From NCBI GenBank assembly GCA_001632425.1, contig KV425626.1:77689-141688 (forward strand): a stretch of DNA of 64,000 nt, written 5' to 3'. Made by a program: the position numbers and the translations under genes. Positions 1 through 13,109 of this stretch are shown here, one piece after another (position 1 is the first letter of the stretch; each line of letters starts with the position of its first letter). Source of the stretch: Neolentinus lepideus HHB14362 ss-1. Taxonomy: Eukaryota > Basidiomycota > Agaricomycetes > Gloeophyllales > Gloeophyllaceae. A model generated the notes under the pieces. It saw only the letters and a program-made list of their open reading frames with translations. It ran no database searches and was not told the origin of the DNA.

Positions 1-2558
1 GGTATCAGGTTTACAGACTGGCAGCGAAAGCTGGGACAAGGAAGAGAAGGTTGTTGTATACGTCTTCGGCGATAAATAATAGTAGGCAAACTACGCATCT
101 TGTTAGTAGCAAGGTACAGGATGCACTTTCAAAAACGTGCTCTGAACAGCATTCTCCGGCATGACATTTATGAAAATCATCGAGATCGAGCCAGCTTCGC
201 AACGTGGCAACCATCCATCGTCAAGCCTCGTTATGTTCGTGAGATCGCCTTCGTGGTATGCAGTCGATCATCGTTGAGATTAGAGAAAATCAGCTCGTTC
301 CACTGGAGTGCCGCGCAGACACGTGGAAATCTGCATTGACACATGGCCTTAAACTGGTTGGAGAGAATCTGACTTGCGGCATAGTTTTCAAGAAAGTACT
401 GATGAGTCCATCATGAATGGGGCTTGTTCGTTACGCTGTCTCACCGTTGGCTTCACTCATCCGTGTCGAGTAATCGTACTTACGATCACGCTCATGTTCG
501 TCGTGGTATTTTTCTGGTTATGCCATGACGGTGCGGGTCCTCGCACGTAGCCGAGAGGTACGACGGCTTGATAGCAAGCGATGATCACCCCGCGCCGCCA
601 CAGCACAGCAAATTCCGGCGAACAATCGATTCACCGTCATATGCCATTGGCATATCATAGTAGTTTCGGTGGTAATGAATGTGTGGGATCGAGGTTGCTG
701 AGAAACCACGGATTACCTGACTGTAATCATAGTAACGTCAGAAACCGTCTTTGCACGTGGATGAGGTGCCCAACCTTTATGAGTTTGAGTACTTCTTGAT
801 GGCACGGCGAGCATTCGTACATCGCCATAGCATCGTCAAAAAGAAATGGTCTCTTACAACATGGTACAGGACAGGCCTGCCTCCTGTGATATTGCCACAT
901 TCGAGTCAGCGGGATTGTCTTGCCACCGGCTCCACAGAACTCGTCTTGACCTGGATTTTCAAGACTCGGCCCTGTGGATTTCCCAGGTAGCCGAGCTTGA
1001 TGGACCTATTCGTTCGCCAATTGATAGAAACGTAAAGTTAATGTAAAGAAATATACAGGTCACAGAATATTGCATGAAGCAAACGCATAGAGTAGAGGAT
1101 AATATATGTACATGGTATGACGCTAGGGTTAGGAGTCTGCGAGAATCGTCTGAGGCAAAGATCTGAATCGGGGTCGCCACAAGCGTCCGTCAGAATTGCT
1201 TCCATGTCTAAATTATATATTTCTCAATGACAAACGCATTTTACAAAGACTCAAATATTGTGAAATGATAGCTGGTTTCGTTTACACTACAGTTTGAGGC
1301 AGAGCAATCTCAGACTCATTGTAGAAGATATTTTGTCGGTTACATGCTTCAGGCATCACGTGACTGACGCGCGTGGAATGTAACGTTCGACGCGTGCCTT
1401 CGACTCCCAAAACCTGGCCAACAACCTGGACCACACATTCTCTGTCAAGTTTCTCGTGGAAGGACCGACAGCATAATCCGACACAAATTCAACCTATGCC
1501 AACGAATGGACCCATGCAAGTCTCCCTGCGACAGCTGCCAATATTAATACTTTTTCGAAGAAGCGACGACACAGTAAACCTCTCATGCCTTACTTGATTG
1601 AATAGTTAACCTATAATGCACAATGTCTTCTGGTCCATCACAATACAGTTGTATTAACCTATTCGACGTATATATCTCTTCTAGTACGTCCGGTATAGAA
1701 AGCAGAAGGATTCTGTGAAAGTTATACCCTCAGCCGTGTATCTGTAACTGGCTGAATTGTCAACTACCTGTGAAAGTTATACTACTATACATGAGCACAA
1801 TGCTTGTCCATCAAGATAAGCGCGACTTACCCCTCAGCCGTGTATCTGAAACTGGCTGAGGGAAAAGGCATACGTGTCGCGCGCTAAGTCTACGGTCATG
1901 GTCACGTGATGTACGCGCCGCGTTGCAAGTACCTCGACATCTCCACATAGATTCTGCCGTCGCTCGGCATAGCCCGCATAGGGAGTCCTGTCTCCGAGTC
2001 CCAAAAAATGCCGGTAGTGGCTTCAAGCATGTAGATCCTGACGGCTATCGGAATAAGGCTGCACCGAATTCAGTAGATACTCGTTCAGCATGTGCTGACA
2101 GAAGGAAATAAATTGGAGCAAGTCGTTGAGCGGATCGTAATAGTATTATGACCTGCGGGCTTTCCTGATGATGGCTTAAGCGAAATTGTGCCAGCTGAAT
2201 GGAACATCGCCGAGTTTTAGAACGTGCGATTCAGAGGCGACGAAATTAGTGGTATCCCGCAGCCAGGAGCAGCCTGAAAAAATCGCTGAGACAAATGTTG
2301 CGAGGGAGTCTTTTGCCGTTGAGCGAATATTCTCGGCAAACACGTATTTGTGCAACTGCTGGCCGCGCGACTGTGAAGTGTATTGGGCCGTGACCAAACG
2401 AGACTCGACATATATTTAACATAAACATATTGTATTCGAGAAATGCGTAAGAGTACACGTGGATAGATGAATTAGAGTATTTACATTAAATTTATCGAGA
2501 GGATCAATCACGAAACTTCAGTCAACGACTCCTTCGACACTATTCCCAAACACTGCCT
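1..2558. other. Intergenic region, no gene recognised
   Basis: No open frame here carries a recognisable domain, and none links to another through plausible splice sites. The only structure seen is the repeated stem-loop at 1714-1862, annotated separately. The right end holds the 3' flank of the mpe1 gene. A small or fast-evolving gene could be missed. Confidence 0.5.
1714..1862. repeat. Interleaved short repeats with a 9-bp stem-loop
   Basis: Two short motifs each occur twice. TGTGAAAGTTATAC is at 1714 and 1769. CCTCAGCCGTGTATCTG, followed one base later by AACTGGCTGA, is at 1728 and 1832. The second copy forms a perfect inverted repeat, CCCTCAGCC (1831-1839) against GGCTGAGGG (1854-1862), with a 14-nt loop. 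The first copy keeps most of the stem. This is seen directly; any function, as a protein site or transposon remnant, is unknown. Confidence 0.7.
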
Positions 2559-4609
2559 TTACTCCCAGTACCGGGGTACCTTCGCTTCCGGATCTTCATT
2601 CCCTGCCACCTCTAAGAAGTCGGACGGTCTGTCGCGCTTCAAGTTTCTCCGCCGATTGTTGATAGGTAGACGCTGGTAGGCCCCATCTTGAGTAGGCGGC
2701 TGCTGGGCGGGGTAAGGAGCAGACCATCCTGACGAGAAATCATTCTGGGGGAATCCAGGCATAGGCAAGGCGCCTCCCGTGCTCTGGAGTTGTTGCTGGA
2801 TAGACGTAGCAGCAGCTAGAGCGGCAGCAAAGGTATGCGCCTCCTGAAGCTGCATTTGCAACTCTTGGTATTTCATCTGCGTTTGTTGGCGGACGTCGTT
2901 CGGAAGGGCAGAATTGTTCAGGATCGCGGTAAGCTGCTTGATTTGCGCCTGCAAGGAATCGATGTATTGGGTCATATCCATACCGCCGCCGGGTTGTTGC
3001 TGAGAGTATACGTCCTGCTCGAGGGCAGCTGCTTCCGCATTCGCGATGGCCTATAAGGGCATGTTAGTTGAGTATGATAGAGGCGGAACAATGATGCTTA
3101 CTTGTTCCGCGACACTGCTCGGTCCCGCGAGACTGATGAGACCTTCTTCACTCGTATCCTTCTTGCTCTCCTCGATTGCCTTGTCAATATAGTCCGCAAC
3201 TCTTGTCCGCATAGGCTTATCCATAAGGAGCTTATCGAGGGAGGGTATTTTCTTGCCACAGTTAGGACATACGAAGTCTCTCTCAAGTAGATGAGTTTGA
3301 ATGCACTCTTCACAATACAGTTTACCACAGCACGGTGTCTTGACCGCATCCCGGTATAATTTGTTGTCTATTGGGCATACTAACGAAGGATCCGTCGGTG
3401 TTCGCTCTCGGACATCCGCCTCCGTCAGGCCCCTGCGGTGCGTGACTTGCTTCTGCCACGAAGCACTATCAAAGCGTTAGAGCTATTTTGAAAGACGCGA
3501 TCCATTTATCTTACACATCTGGCTGCGCAATAACGTAGCCGCCTTCGGGAGTGACCATGACACCCTGCCCACCCGCTGTTGGGCCTTCGACGGCCTTAAG
3601 GAAGCTGCGCGGAATGCCCGTCGTACGCTTGATACGGGGTTTGTTGTCGAAGTCGCGGTCGTTATTTGTAGGGCAATCCTGAATCCAGTGACCTTACACG
3701 AGCCGTCAATATACGCGCATGGAAATGGGCACAAACTAACCTTTCTTCCCGCAGCGATAACATACGTAACTCGGAGGCAAGGAACGTTCTGGCTGATGGG
3801 ATTGCATATGGTGTGGCTTACCACCGCGATTGAAACCGGTGCCCCTAGAATTATTGTAGACGCGAGTAGCACTATAAATTGGACGTAGATGCCAGACAAA
3901 GCAAAATCATGTTTATGAGATTCAAACTACAAGAGACAAGGGGCTCGTGCAAGAGCGACACCAACTGGGACATCTTTTCCTGCGTCTCCTCCCAGTTTTG
4001 TGTTTGTGCTTGGAACATGGCCGCCATCGCTGCAGCTTCGTCATCTTTGGTGATATTATTGGTTTTGATCGCCACCTGTGCAGGGACGTCGTCACTTCTC
4101 GAGCAAAGGTGAAATCTGTATACGCACTTGAGAAGCTCTAGGGACAACAGGCTTTTCTTCCTCCTTTCCATCGAAACGTTTACTTATCGAGCCCTTGTGC
4201 CAACTAGAATTACCGCTAAGGATACTGCTGGACTTGGCGAGGGCATCCGAGGCGGGAGCACTTCCTGCAACGCCAGCGAGATACATTGCAGCTTTACCCT
4301 TGCCGGGTCGTGAGGACGGAAGTCGCTTCACAATCACAGACGACGAACGCTGAATGATCTGACCATCGTCCTTGTACTCTGTTCCGTAGTATTTCATTAA
4401 CGGATTATAACACACCTAACCGGACAGCAGTGCTTACCATCGCCCGTCGACGTGTCGTAGACAAACAGATCGAAGTCGTTGGCCTTACCCAGGTTGTTCT
4501 GAAGAATGATCTCTTTTTTCAAGTCAAACACAGATATCCCTGTACCGTCAAAGGTCACCCTGGACTCATTCTTTTGCGACTTGAACTTGTAGTAAACAGA
4601 AGATGCCAT
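2559..4609 (-). CDS. mpe1: Mpe1/RBBP6-type 3'-end processing factor
   Basis: Subunit of the cleavage and polyadenylation factor, which cuts and polyadenylates nuclear pre-mRNA. Seven exons: 4609-4438, 4378-4128, 4075-3966, 3871-3741, 3692-3515, 3465-3102, 3050-2559; about 565 residues, all joins in phase. Domains in order: an N-terminal ubiquitin-like DWNN domain beginning MASSVYYKFKSQ; the conserved MSHATRVYNN linker; a CCHC zinc knuckle (CYRCGKKGHWIQDC); then a RING-type finger (CPIDNKLY..., CCGKLYCEECI, CPNCGKK). The C-terminal exon is glutamine-rich and ends in a basic stretch. The domain order is that of yeast Mpe1 and human RBBP6, without the long animal tail. The start is the first ATG before the DWNN strand. 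The family is certain; exact splice sites are inferred. Confidence 0.93.
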
Positions 4610-5124
4610 TATGAAGGAATAGAGTGAACAGAAGGAAAAAGATAAGTGTACAAGCAGACAGAGAACCGAAGTCTCCTAAGTCCAAGTCAAGATAGATATA
4701 CTCAGAGGAGCCGTCTCAGAGACAAGAGGTGCACGTCGTTTGGAGAATATGAAAGTTGTCGGCTCGTGTGTAACCGGTGGCGTGAACGCGATGCAGTGTC
4801 TAAGCGGAGTTCCATTTGTCACTCAAAAGCGGATTGTTTATTCAAATCAATTCAGGTGCTCATGAGGGTGAGCGATGCCGATCTGTATGCGCGAACCAAT
4901 TGCGCCACGAAGGTACTGGGAAGTGAACTATACGTGAGACGAGTGGGAGTAATGACTAGAGGGAGGATATACGAAAATCCAGGCAAAAGGGCAGGATCTT
5001 AATAGTAGATAATACACTGTCCAAAAATTAAGTGAAACGACGATATGTAGCGAACTATACAATGAGAGGCGAAGGTAATGAACCGCGTTTGGAAAAGATA
5101 TATCTTGCGGTTTGCATGAATTGA
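4610..5124. other. Spacer: mpe1 promoter and kinase-gene 3' flank
   Basis: The 515 bases between two minus-strand genes must hold the mpe1 5' flank and the 3' end of the upstream kinase gene. The open frame at 4646-5002 has no recognisable domain and is taken as chance. No distinct promoter element was identified. Confidence 0.45.
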
Positions 5125-8100
5125 TTACTGTACAAGGCACCCAGAGTCGCGGTCACGTCTCTGATTCTTGTGCCTCCTGGTGCCGGTGGAGAAGTCTCCA
5201 GGGATACCGTTTGACGAACCCTCACCCAACTCAGACACCCCAGATAAGACGCCGGCCTTCGAGATCCTCTGAGAATCCGACCCGCCTGTGCCGGAGAACG
5301 GGCCATCTGAATCGCGCCCCGTTTCCGTCTCAGCACCTGAGGCCACAGAACTCCTCCCTGCGGTCTTGAAACTCTCAGCAGCAGTGACAGCACTACGCAT
5401 GCTGGCTGTGTTCGGCGACGTGCCATTGCTTGAGATGGACTGAGGTCGCTCCTTGGTTTCTTTATTCCGCCGAAGCATTGAACGCTTTCTACTGAGAGGC
5501 TTCTCCGGAGGTGCCAGATGCGGTGTAGGTAGGGAAGTAGCCAAATGAGATTCGACAGTTTCAGCGGACAACGACGATCGAGATCGCTTAAATACTCCTC
5601 CCATCATCTTGAACGCCGTAGGCGGGTGCAGTGGCGGTACAGCCAAAGGGGAATGTAAAGGCGGTGAGTCGAGGCTAGTCCTCGGCGAAGACAGTATGCC
5701 CACTTCTGAAGATGGACTACTACCAGGTAGCTGCGCTGCGGCGATGGCCTCCATAGCGCTACCATAGGCGCTACCGGGCATACCCTTCTCGGCGTACTGA
5801 GCGAACAACAGCAGCTGAGAGCGGAGATCGCACGTCGGAGGTGCATTAGCAGCACATTTCGAGTGGGCAATCAGACTGCATTGTTCGCAGAGCACGGCAT
5901 GCTTCTTCACACCTTGAAGGCAAACTCTGCACATCATGGCTAGACACGAATACGGTCAATCAACTGACAGTGACAGACGAATCAAGGCACATACATTTAC
6001 TGAAAGTAGTTTTGACGAAGGAATGTTCGCGGGGGCCTATGCTGTCAGAGTCATGTTGGGAAATGGGAGTGGTTGGCGTGTTCGACATGGCTCTCTTCGG
6101 CGGTGACCCAGTGATGAATTCATCAGGACTGGAAAAGAATTCTCCAGAAGTAGGCGACGGTTTTGGGATGTCAATGCCAGCAAGATAACGTTGAACGGCC
6201 TCTGAAGATTGCTTGTGCATGTCTGCGCTGACCCGTCGGAGGAAAGGTATGCTGTCCTGGGGACGCAATTCCTGGATGGTATAACTAAGATGATTTCGCA
6301 TATCAAGATTAAAGTGAGCTTACCTTAGCACCGATCCAATTTTTCTTGAGCCACTCGTGTTCGCACAGCATCTCCGCACTAGGTCGCATGGTGGGATCCT
6401 TGTTGAAGCATTGCATCAAGAAATCTCGCAGCAAGTCCGAGCATCCCTCAGGTACAGGCGGCATGTCATCCTCCACAATACGAAACATGACTGCAGGCAC
6501 ATTTTCAGTTACATTCCAACACGGTAATCAAGCGCCAATTGCTTACCTGTCATGCTGTTCGCAATTTCGGCGTAGGGTGGCCGACCGGTCAACAGCTCAA
6601 TTACGGTACATGCCAAGGACCAGATGTCTGACTTAGTCGATGCACCTTTCAGTTCGATAACTTCAGGGGCCATCCAATTCGGTGTGCCGGCTACATCTTT
6701 CATCTCGCGTTCCATTGCTCGAAGATTGAGGGAAACACCGAAATCGGATAACTTTACGTTACCGTTCTTCGTCGTCAGTATGTTGGCAGCCTTGAGGTCG
6801 CAGTGCACAACATCGTTCTGATGCAAATAGTCGAGCCCCTCCAGAATCTTTACTACATAGCTGGCGACGAGGCGTTCATTCAATTTGCCGAACGCCTTAA
6901 TAGTCTGTCCGAGAGATCCGTTTTCCGCATACCTATCAAACAGGTCAGCCGGGTTTAGCTTGGCAGGCGTAAACCAGACATACTCAAGAACGATGCTTAG
7001 CGTGTCATCATCTCTTGCCATACCTTCATATTTGACGATGCCAGGGTGCGACAGACTCTTCAAGAGGTCGACCTCTCGCATGAGCTGCGAGATCTCATCT
7101 TCCTTCAAACCTTCAAGTCTAATGCGCTTAACCGCAACCATTTGCCCGGTGTTGAGGTTGAGAGCACGGTAGACTGTGCCAAATTGTCCTCGCCCTATAC
7201 AGTTACCCAATTGCTAAAGAAGAGATGATCAGGAACTAAGCACACATGAATACATATGACCACGCACGAATTGCGTGGAGGCCTTGCCATCCTCTCGCAC
7301 GATCAGAGTCTGTCTGACAGCACTTCCATCGATGGAATTTCGAGACATCAGATCACTTGCACTTGCATTACTAGAGACAACGCCCAAGTTGACCATACTC
7401 TCGAAACGAATTCTACCTGGCTTGGCACCCAAGTCATCATATGAATTTGGCCGTGGTCGACGCCGCGAGCTAGAGCCTTCAATTTCACTTTGGAAACGAC
7501 CCCGCGGTTGGCGAGGCTTATCCTCGGTAGGAGACGTTGCACGCTGAGAGACGTCGGATGAGGACCCTTGACCCGAAGCAATATGTTCACCAGACACGGA
7601 CCGAGGAAAGGGTATAAGCGGGTCCCCTTCCGGTGACGACCGAGAGTCGTCCACTCGAGGGATGTATATGCCATTACGGTGAGCTCCAGACTTAGTGCTG
7701 CTCCGTCGAAGCATCACACGAGACGAGGGGGACAAATTACTGTCTGGACTGGAGTCTCGCTGGAGCATGGACTCCTTGGGTAACAACACTGGCGCATCGA
7801 TGCTATGACGCGGTCGATGCGTTGGACGCCGAGGGGCGAACTGAGGCAAAGAGTCCACGCTTTCGTTCTGCCGGGAGGCACCCACATAAGCAAACTTCCT
7901 TGGAGGGGAGATAGAGATAGGGCTTGTCGCGCCTGACCGATCATCTCGCTCCGAAGTAGGTGACCGAGCTCCAGTTCTGGTCGGACTCGAGGGGGACTGG
8001 AACGCATCCATGAAGTCGTCCGGCCATTTCCCTTTACCCAGTCGTATTTGAGGAGCCCTTGACACACGCTCATCATGAGACTCGTCTGCAGTCTTCGACC

Positions 8101-10821
8101 TAGACTTGTCGCTCTTCCGCCCCGAACTAGCGCTCGCCTCCTCCACCTCCTCCACAACCCTCGACAGATCGATGACAGCTACTTCACTGGGCCTCCTCTC
8201 CCGCTTGGTGCTGTCCGACCGTTTCCTAACGGTCACATCGTCCGTCAAAGAAGCTGCCACAGCGCTAGCTTCTGACCGCGTGAAGGACGGTGGGTCGGAT
8301 GGAATGAAAGACGTGGCCTCGGTGGTGACGGTCCTAACAGTGCCGAACTTGTTCTGGCCGTTACTGTTGGTCCGGCTCACCTCGAGCAAGCTCGAAAACG
8401 CGGTCGTATCCGACACCGCACTGGAGGCTAGCGACTGTCTAGTCATGGCGATATCGGCCAGCGATGCCTGGATAGAATCGCCACCTATGGACGCGCGTGT
8501 GGAGTCAGCGACAGAGACGCGCTCGGGACTCACGCCATTCCTTGGGTCAGAAGGTCGCGAGTAGGATCGAACGCGTAGGGGGGACCGAGGCGGTGGTGAA
8601 GGAATTGGAGGAACTTCGTCCAGCTCGCTTCCGCCCGAAGCACTCCGCCCATTGAGCATCGCAGGACTACCGCGCTCAGTCCCAACACTCCCAGAACCCG
8701 ACCCGTCGGGGCTATCGGAGCGCAAGGTAGGCAGAGGCGTTGGAGGACTACGTCTCTTCTTGCCAACAGGAGTGCCGGGTCCAGTAGGCGAAGTCGACCT
8801 TTGCAGTTGAGCCAAACTTAGATTAGGGGTAGATGCCGCCAAATGTGAGCCGGCACCTTGACCATACGGGCCCGAATGAGAAGTCGATGAACTTTGCTTG
8901 CGGGAAGACATGACCTCCTTGTCTCCACCCAATACGAACTTGGAGCGGTCAGCGGGGGGAAACTCGGCCAGCTGTAGGAGCGCTATAATGGTGCGAGCGA
9001 CGCGCGCCTGGGACTCGGAACTCCCCTCTATAAGGTCATCCCTTTGGAAGAGGTCGTCCGAATGAACGCCATACTGTGTACAAGCCGCAAGGAACTTGGT
9101 CACATTTGACGTCCGTATGAAACCATCCTCCCGTACATCAGGTCGTAGGATGGAATTCGGCTTGATCTTGTTCATTAATCTAACAATGCAAAAATTGAGC
9201 GAAAATCACGATATCACGAACGGAGAACGCACTGGCACAGGACATATCCGTCCCTCAATGCCTCATTGAACAATCTCCGCTCCCGCTCCTCGCCACTCGT
9301 GCTCAACCCGCTCGAACTCATCGGTCCGAAAAGACTCGATTGACTTGCCTGCGCCCCGCTCTTGCCCCAAACCCGTTCCAACCTTGCCAACGCCCGTAAT
9401 CGCACCTCCACCTCTTCCCACTCCCTCCCTATTCCGTTTTTGCTGTGATGAACTGGCGGTCTTGCCATTTCCTTGCACAGCAATGACGAAGCTGTGCGGA
9501 TCAATTCGCGGTGTTCAGGGTTTGATGGTGATGATAGCGATGTTGTGGATGCATTGAAAGCGCGATTGTGGGTACCGTACGATGGCGAAACAGCACGTGG
9601 ACGCAGTTGGGTCGAAGGTGAATCCGACCGGGATGTAGATGGTGAATGCGTAGGTCGGAAGGGCCGAGTTGCTTCTAGTGACGGCCTTCGGCCAGCATCT
9701 ATTGACGGCCTTCGACCAGCATCTATAGATGGTCGTCTGGATGTTGTAGGGGAGGTGGGTTGGTTAAGAGGAAGGTGGGAAGTCGAAGCGGATACTAACC
9801 CTCGTTGTGTCGGGGTTACGACGCGCCGCGATGTTGGTGACCGGGGACTGATAGGTGGTGGAGAAACAGAGCGCTCGTTCAATGGGAGATGGCTAGCACT
9901 AGCTGATGCCTTGCGCGTCGTGTGGATAGGTATTGGCCGCGAGGACGAACCAGGTGTCGGCGTGTCGGGGGGACTCACGGGCTCTCGAGTGCGTCGTGTG
10001 GGCGTTTCAGGAACGACGAGAGAGGGGGACGAGGGGGAAGACGGAAGTAAAGGTGGTGGCCGATGCTTAGGAGGGCGTGACGAGTCCTTCACGGCACTAC
10101 TGGAGCTCGCATTTCCATTGCCCCGTGACTCCCGACGAGGAGTCAAAGGTGTTGGCCCACTGATGTCCCTCGAGCTGGTGCCGGCCTGCAGACTCGACCG
10201 CTTCGAGCGGTCTCGAGAGGGCTTGGGGAGCGGTGACGGCTGCGTCGATAAGTAGACAGCGGGGGAAGACATGGAAGCCTGGCGCAACGACGGTGGCTGG
10301 AAGGGCGTTAAACCCAGTCGATCATCAAGGTCATCATCGTAAACCTTCGCCGCACTGCCGTCCTTCGTTTTCCCGTAGATAGGAGGTGGTGTTGCCGTAG
10401 GGGTATCGGACCGATCCGTCGAAACCCTCCCGGACTTGCGGAACCCGACCTGCGACTGCAGCCTCCTGAGCATCTTGGACTTCTCCTTTTCCTTCTCCTT
10501 TGGTCCATTACTGCTCTCACTGGCCTCTTTCCCCTTGCCCTTGTCAACCTTGACAGTAGCGGTCGCAAATTCATCGTCAACGAGCTGTGGTGACTTTGCT
10601 TTGGATCTGGTGGCATTGCGGATACTCTGTTCTAACGAGGAGCGTAAACGTTTAAAGGATTTGGGGGATGTTTCAGGTACGTCTGGAGTGAATGTGCGGG
10701 ATTCAGAGGATCTGGCGCAGCGGGACGGTGATGCGGTTGCAACGTCCGCACCGCGAGGAGACATGGCGAGCGGATTGGATAGGTGGTTGGGATGGAGATT
10801 GGGTAGAACAGCTGCGGCCAT
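5125..10821 (-). CDS. Cdc15/Cdc7-like (STE11 family) kinase with CH domain and C1-like finger
   Basis: Probable septation/mitotic-exit network kinase, homologous to fission yeast Cdc7 and Aspergillus SepH. Seven exons: 10821-9233, 9179-7268, 7213-6984, 6932-6547, 6490-6324, 6271-5995, 5939-5125; about 1791 residues. Residues 1-430 are a Ser/Pro-rich low-complexity tail. A calponin-homology-like domain lies at about 500-604 (LRDGYVLCQLMNKIKPNSIL, then YGVHSDDLFQ), split by the first intron. After a 560-residue Ser-rich linker comes the kinase domain (about 1168-1428): GRGQFG loop, VAVK lysine, HCDLKAAN catalytic loop, DFG and APE. It is followed by the family hallmark QDSIPFLRRVSAD. A cysteine-rich C1-like motif (CRVC, CEQC, HSKC) starts near 1524. 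The catalytic loop reads HCD, not HRD. The last exons and the kinase are certain; fusion to the N-terminal CH part rests on in-phase splicing. Confidence 0.88.
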
Positions 10822-13109
10822 GTGTAAGTTGCATGCAATGACCGGCTCCAGATCTCTCGATCAATGAAGAAATATAGGATCAAGAGCAGGTTGCCACAAT
10901 GATTGTTATTAGACTTGTGGAACCGAGACAATGACCAATGTGATGCGCTAACTCTCGTGGTCAATGCTCAGCGGTTTGGGACTCGGGTACGATGATCCTA
11001 GGGAGGTGGCGCGTCAGGACTTCACGGCTCAGTTTCAGAAGCAATTCATAAAGTGCATAGAACGAATGTCCCGGGGGTAATACGACTGAACGCGACTCGA
11101 GTAAGGTGATGTAAACACGCACCGAAGCGGGTCAGCAGAGGCACCCGCTCTTGCATTCAATTAACACTTTAACAGCCGGTTAGGGTGAATGAATAAGGAG
11201 TGGTTGGCCAGGTAAAGGCAAGGTATCGGAGGAAATGAAGGGGTGCGATATAGAATGGACGATCTAGTGATGAACACCGACAGGGAAGATCTCTCGGGTA
11301 GAAACACGGACAATACAAACGCGCGAAGGTACAGCCGCAACAATGTCGAAGGAGATCCGGGCGCAGCACAGGCTCAGAAACAAGCCTGGGCGACTGGTCG
11401 TTGTCGTTGCCGCCGACGGCGAAGAGAATGAAGACTCAGCGCTCAGCTCTGGTACTGGCGAGCAACTGGAGGCTGGAACACAGCGATGGTAACGGGGCCG
11501 TGGCGCCGACTCACGCGCTCGCGAAGCCGCGGCAGCAGACGCTTCCAAATAAAGTGATCCGGGGCTGATTACTGCTCTACGATCACTACAACTCGCACTA
11601 GTCCTTTGTAGTCCGATTAACAATCCTATGCGCTGACGAAGATGCCTTGTATTCGCAAAACTCGCAACAGAACACCCGCTCGCCGCGGAGACCGTCGACT
11701 TTGAGCCGTTAACTACTTCAGATGCTCGTCACGGGAATGCCATACCCCGACGACGACAGCCGCTCGCAGGGTTCGAGCTTGACACCCGATCATACGGCCA
11801 ATCCATCTAACCAAAAGGTCTCAGTGAGCTCACATAATACGGATAAAGCCCTCTGCGATCCGAACACCCCTTTCCTGACGCTCCTAATGACGTACCTTTT
11901 GCATTGTTATCACAGCTTATTCGGCATTGCACTCGCTATCAAAACACCGGGAGCCTAAGCTCCTCGCAACTTGGAGTCCGTCAAAGCGAGATGGCATTCT
12001 CCATCGTACCGACACAAGAAATGACAATGCCTGATGCGTTCGCGTTCGCGCGACACTTCAGCCGATGGTGGGCCCAACTGACAAAGTGCGCGTAATGTCA
12101 TGATTGGATCAACATTCCCGCAAGGGTCGTCAAAGATAGACGATTCATCTGAGAAGGCCCGTGCACATCCGAATCACAATCACGTGGGATACCCAATCGC
12201 GTCTTGCGTAGCGCGCTCGCATTCCGCAGGACACATATTCTCAGAAAGCTGCGTCAAAATTGCCCCGCTCCAGAATTGGACAGTACGCAATACAGAGCGC
12301 AGCTTCCTGAGAGTACGCGATCCCGCAGTTGTCAAACGCTTTCCCCTGCCCATCGTGCGCATCCCTACACCATGGGTATTGGAAGCGCCCCAACAGTTGG
12401 GACAAGAGCAACCCCTCAAGTGGCAATATCGGGACTTCTGATGTGGGACTGACCTCACTACTCAGGAGAGTCCGACCCACCGACGCTCGTTCGCTCGCGT
12501 TATCGCTGCAGGTAGTACTGTGGTGAGCCCACGAGATTCGCCGTAAATGTTCCGCTGGAGCCGAATCTGACAGAGAAGCTATAGAACCTTGAGAACCAGA
12601 GGCAGACCACGCAGTAATAAGATTGAGAAGTTGCTGGGATCCGGAAATTGAGGTGAAATTGAGGTAGATAAGTAGCAATGCATCAGTCGTACGCCAGAGA
12701 AAACGCGTTGAAATCAGGAGGCCATTCTGCAGACCGGGTGCCCATCGGAACCCAGGCCTGTCCCATGTTCAAGTTTGATGTGAACAAGACCGGAGAACGG
12801 TTAGTCGGCTCACGCTTCCACAGTACATTCCAAGTGTCAGGACGATAGACAAGGTACGAGATGGCCACCATGCAGGCCAGCTACAAATTAGAGCGGCCTT
12901 AGAATACACATGGGGAGAAGGATGCACACAGGCAAAGACAACCTGAGCGCGTCGCGACGCCACAAGTCCAAATGTAGCCAAATAGTACTATACAACAGCG
13001 GAGTCTGGAGTTTATTTCCTGCAAGGCCGGTGACTCTGCTCTGACTCCACGCCCCGCTGAATACACGTCCGCCAACAACACTCCGTCGATCGCTTAAGAA
13101 CACACTGGG
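10822..13109. other. Long intergenic region, no gene recognised
   Basis: This 2.3-kb stretch lies between the divergent kinase gene and the bye1-like gene, so it should hold both promoters. Several open frames (for example 11264-11623 minus, 12241-12678 minus) have no recognisable domain, lack splice partners, and overlap one another on both strands. No repeat or RNA gene was recognised. Confidence 0.45.

Noticed and set aside
9473..10255. 260-codon plus-strand open frame
   Set aside because: Antisense to the Ser/Pro-rich first exon of the kinase gene. GC-rich low-complexity coding DNA often leaves long shadow frames; no domain is seen.
11161..11200. Telomere-like GGTTAGGGTG near 11179
   Set aside because: A single TTAGGG unit without tandem copies; chance occurrence.
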